Of a stretch of 64,000 nt of DNA, positions 63,993 through 64,000 are shown in pieces. The stretch covers positions 1-64,000 of the forward strand of contig JAGBCY010000010.1 in the NCBI GenBank assembly GCA_017937765.1, in the 5' to 3' direction. A program made the translations under genes and the position numbers. Within the stretch, counting starts at the first letter, position 1. Every line of letters begins with the position of its first letter. Origin of the DNA: Alistipes sp. Its GTDB lineage: Bacteria > Bacteroidota > Bacteroidia > Bacteroidales > Rikenellaceae. The notes under the pieces were generated by a model. That model searched no databases. It had not been told where the DNA came from and was given only the letters and a program-made list of their open reading frames with translations.

Positions 63993-64000
63993 GATTTTGT

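Overview
The window looks like a gut Bacteroidales chromosome, probably Alistipes or another Rikenellaceae (inference). Evidence: a complete SusC/SusD polysaccharide-utilisation locus, many lipoproteins with the Bacteroidota lipobox, fimbrillin-like domains, a DUF6377-type regulator, tryptophanase, and repeated TAnnTTTG promoter elements, the Bacteroidota housekeeping -7 signature. No rRNA, CRISPR array, integrase or transposase was seen.

Layout. 1-310 holds two facing arrays of a short repeat and the tnaA terminator. 312-10977 (minus strand) carries tnaA, asd, a class A penicillin-binding protein, a large protease-like/propeller/barrel outer-membrane protein and an ABC-2 exporter pair. 11106-13843 is a small peptide gene followed by a starch-binding-type lipoprotein; 14066-16930 is a porin plus a nucleoside-gate membrane protein. 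A CAU tRNA lies at 17244. 17517-17968 is the 3' remnant of a lost gene, abutting a five-gene plus-strand operon (17972-24547: DUF4434, AGE-type epimerase, calcineurin-like phosphoesterase, FAD oxidoreductase, SGNH esterase) that seems to have lost its upstream part. 24722-28224 has a fimbrillin-like/CotH fusion and a divergent SGNH lipoprotein.

28467-46615 is mostly housekeeping: C69 dipeptidase, lpdA, truA, rpsA, a Clp_N-like orphan, an NfnAB-type electron-bifurcating transhydrogenase, a DUF1573 protein, three tRNAs (Asn, Val, Glu), a DUF3298 lipoprotein, miaB, a YitT-family protein, plsY, an M64 peptidase and superoxide dismutase. Most units are separated by clear hairpin terminators.

46704-64000 is a beta-glucan utilisation locus. 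A minus-strand operon susC-susD-surface glycan-binding protein-GH16-GH3 faces a plus-strand membrane regulator (DUF6377 type), and a second minus-strand pair encodes GH30 and a CotH-family lipoprotein. GH16 with an EIDIME motif (beta-1,3-glucan), GH30 (often beta-1,6-glucan) and GH3 exo-beta-glucosidase together suggest laminarin- or yeast-type beta-1,3/1,6-glucan as substrate (inference). The susC leader is long and holds 47-bp repeats that encode stop-start-linked mini-ORFs, and susC contains a nine-G tract early in its reading frame. Two genes, including the locus regulator, have promoters placed so that transcription should start at the start codon.
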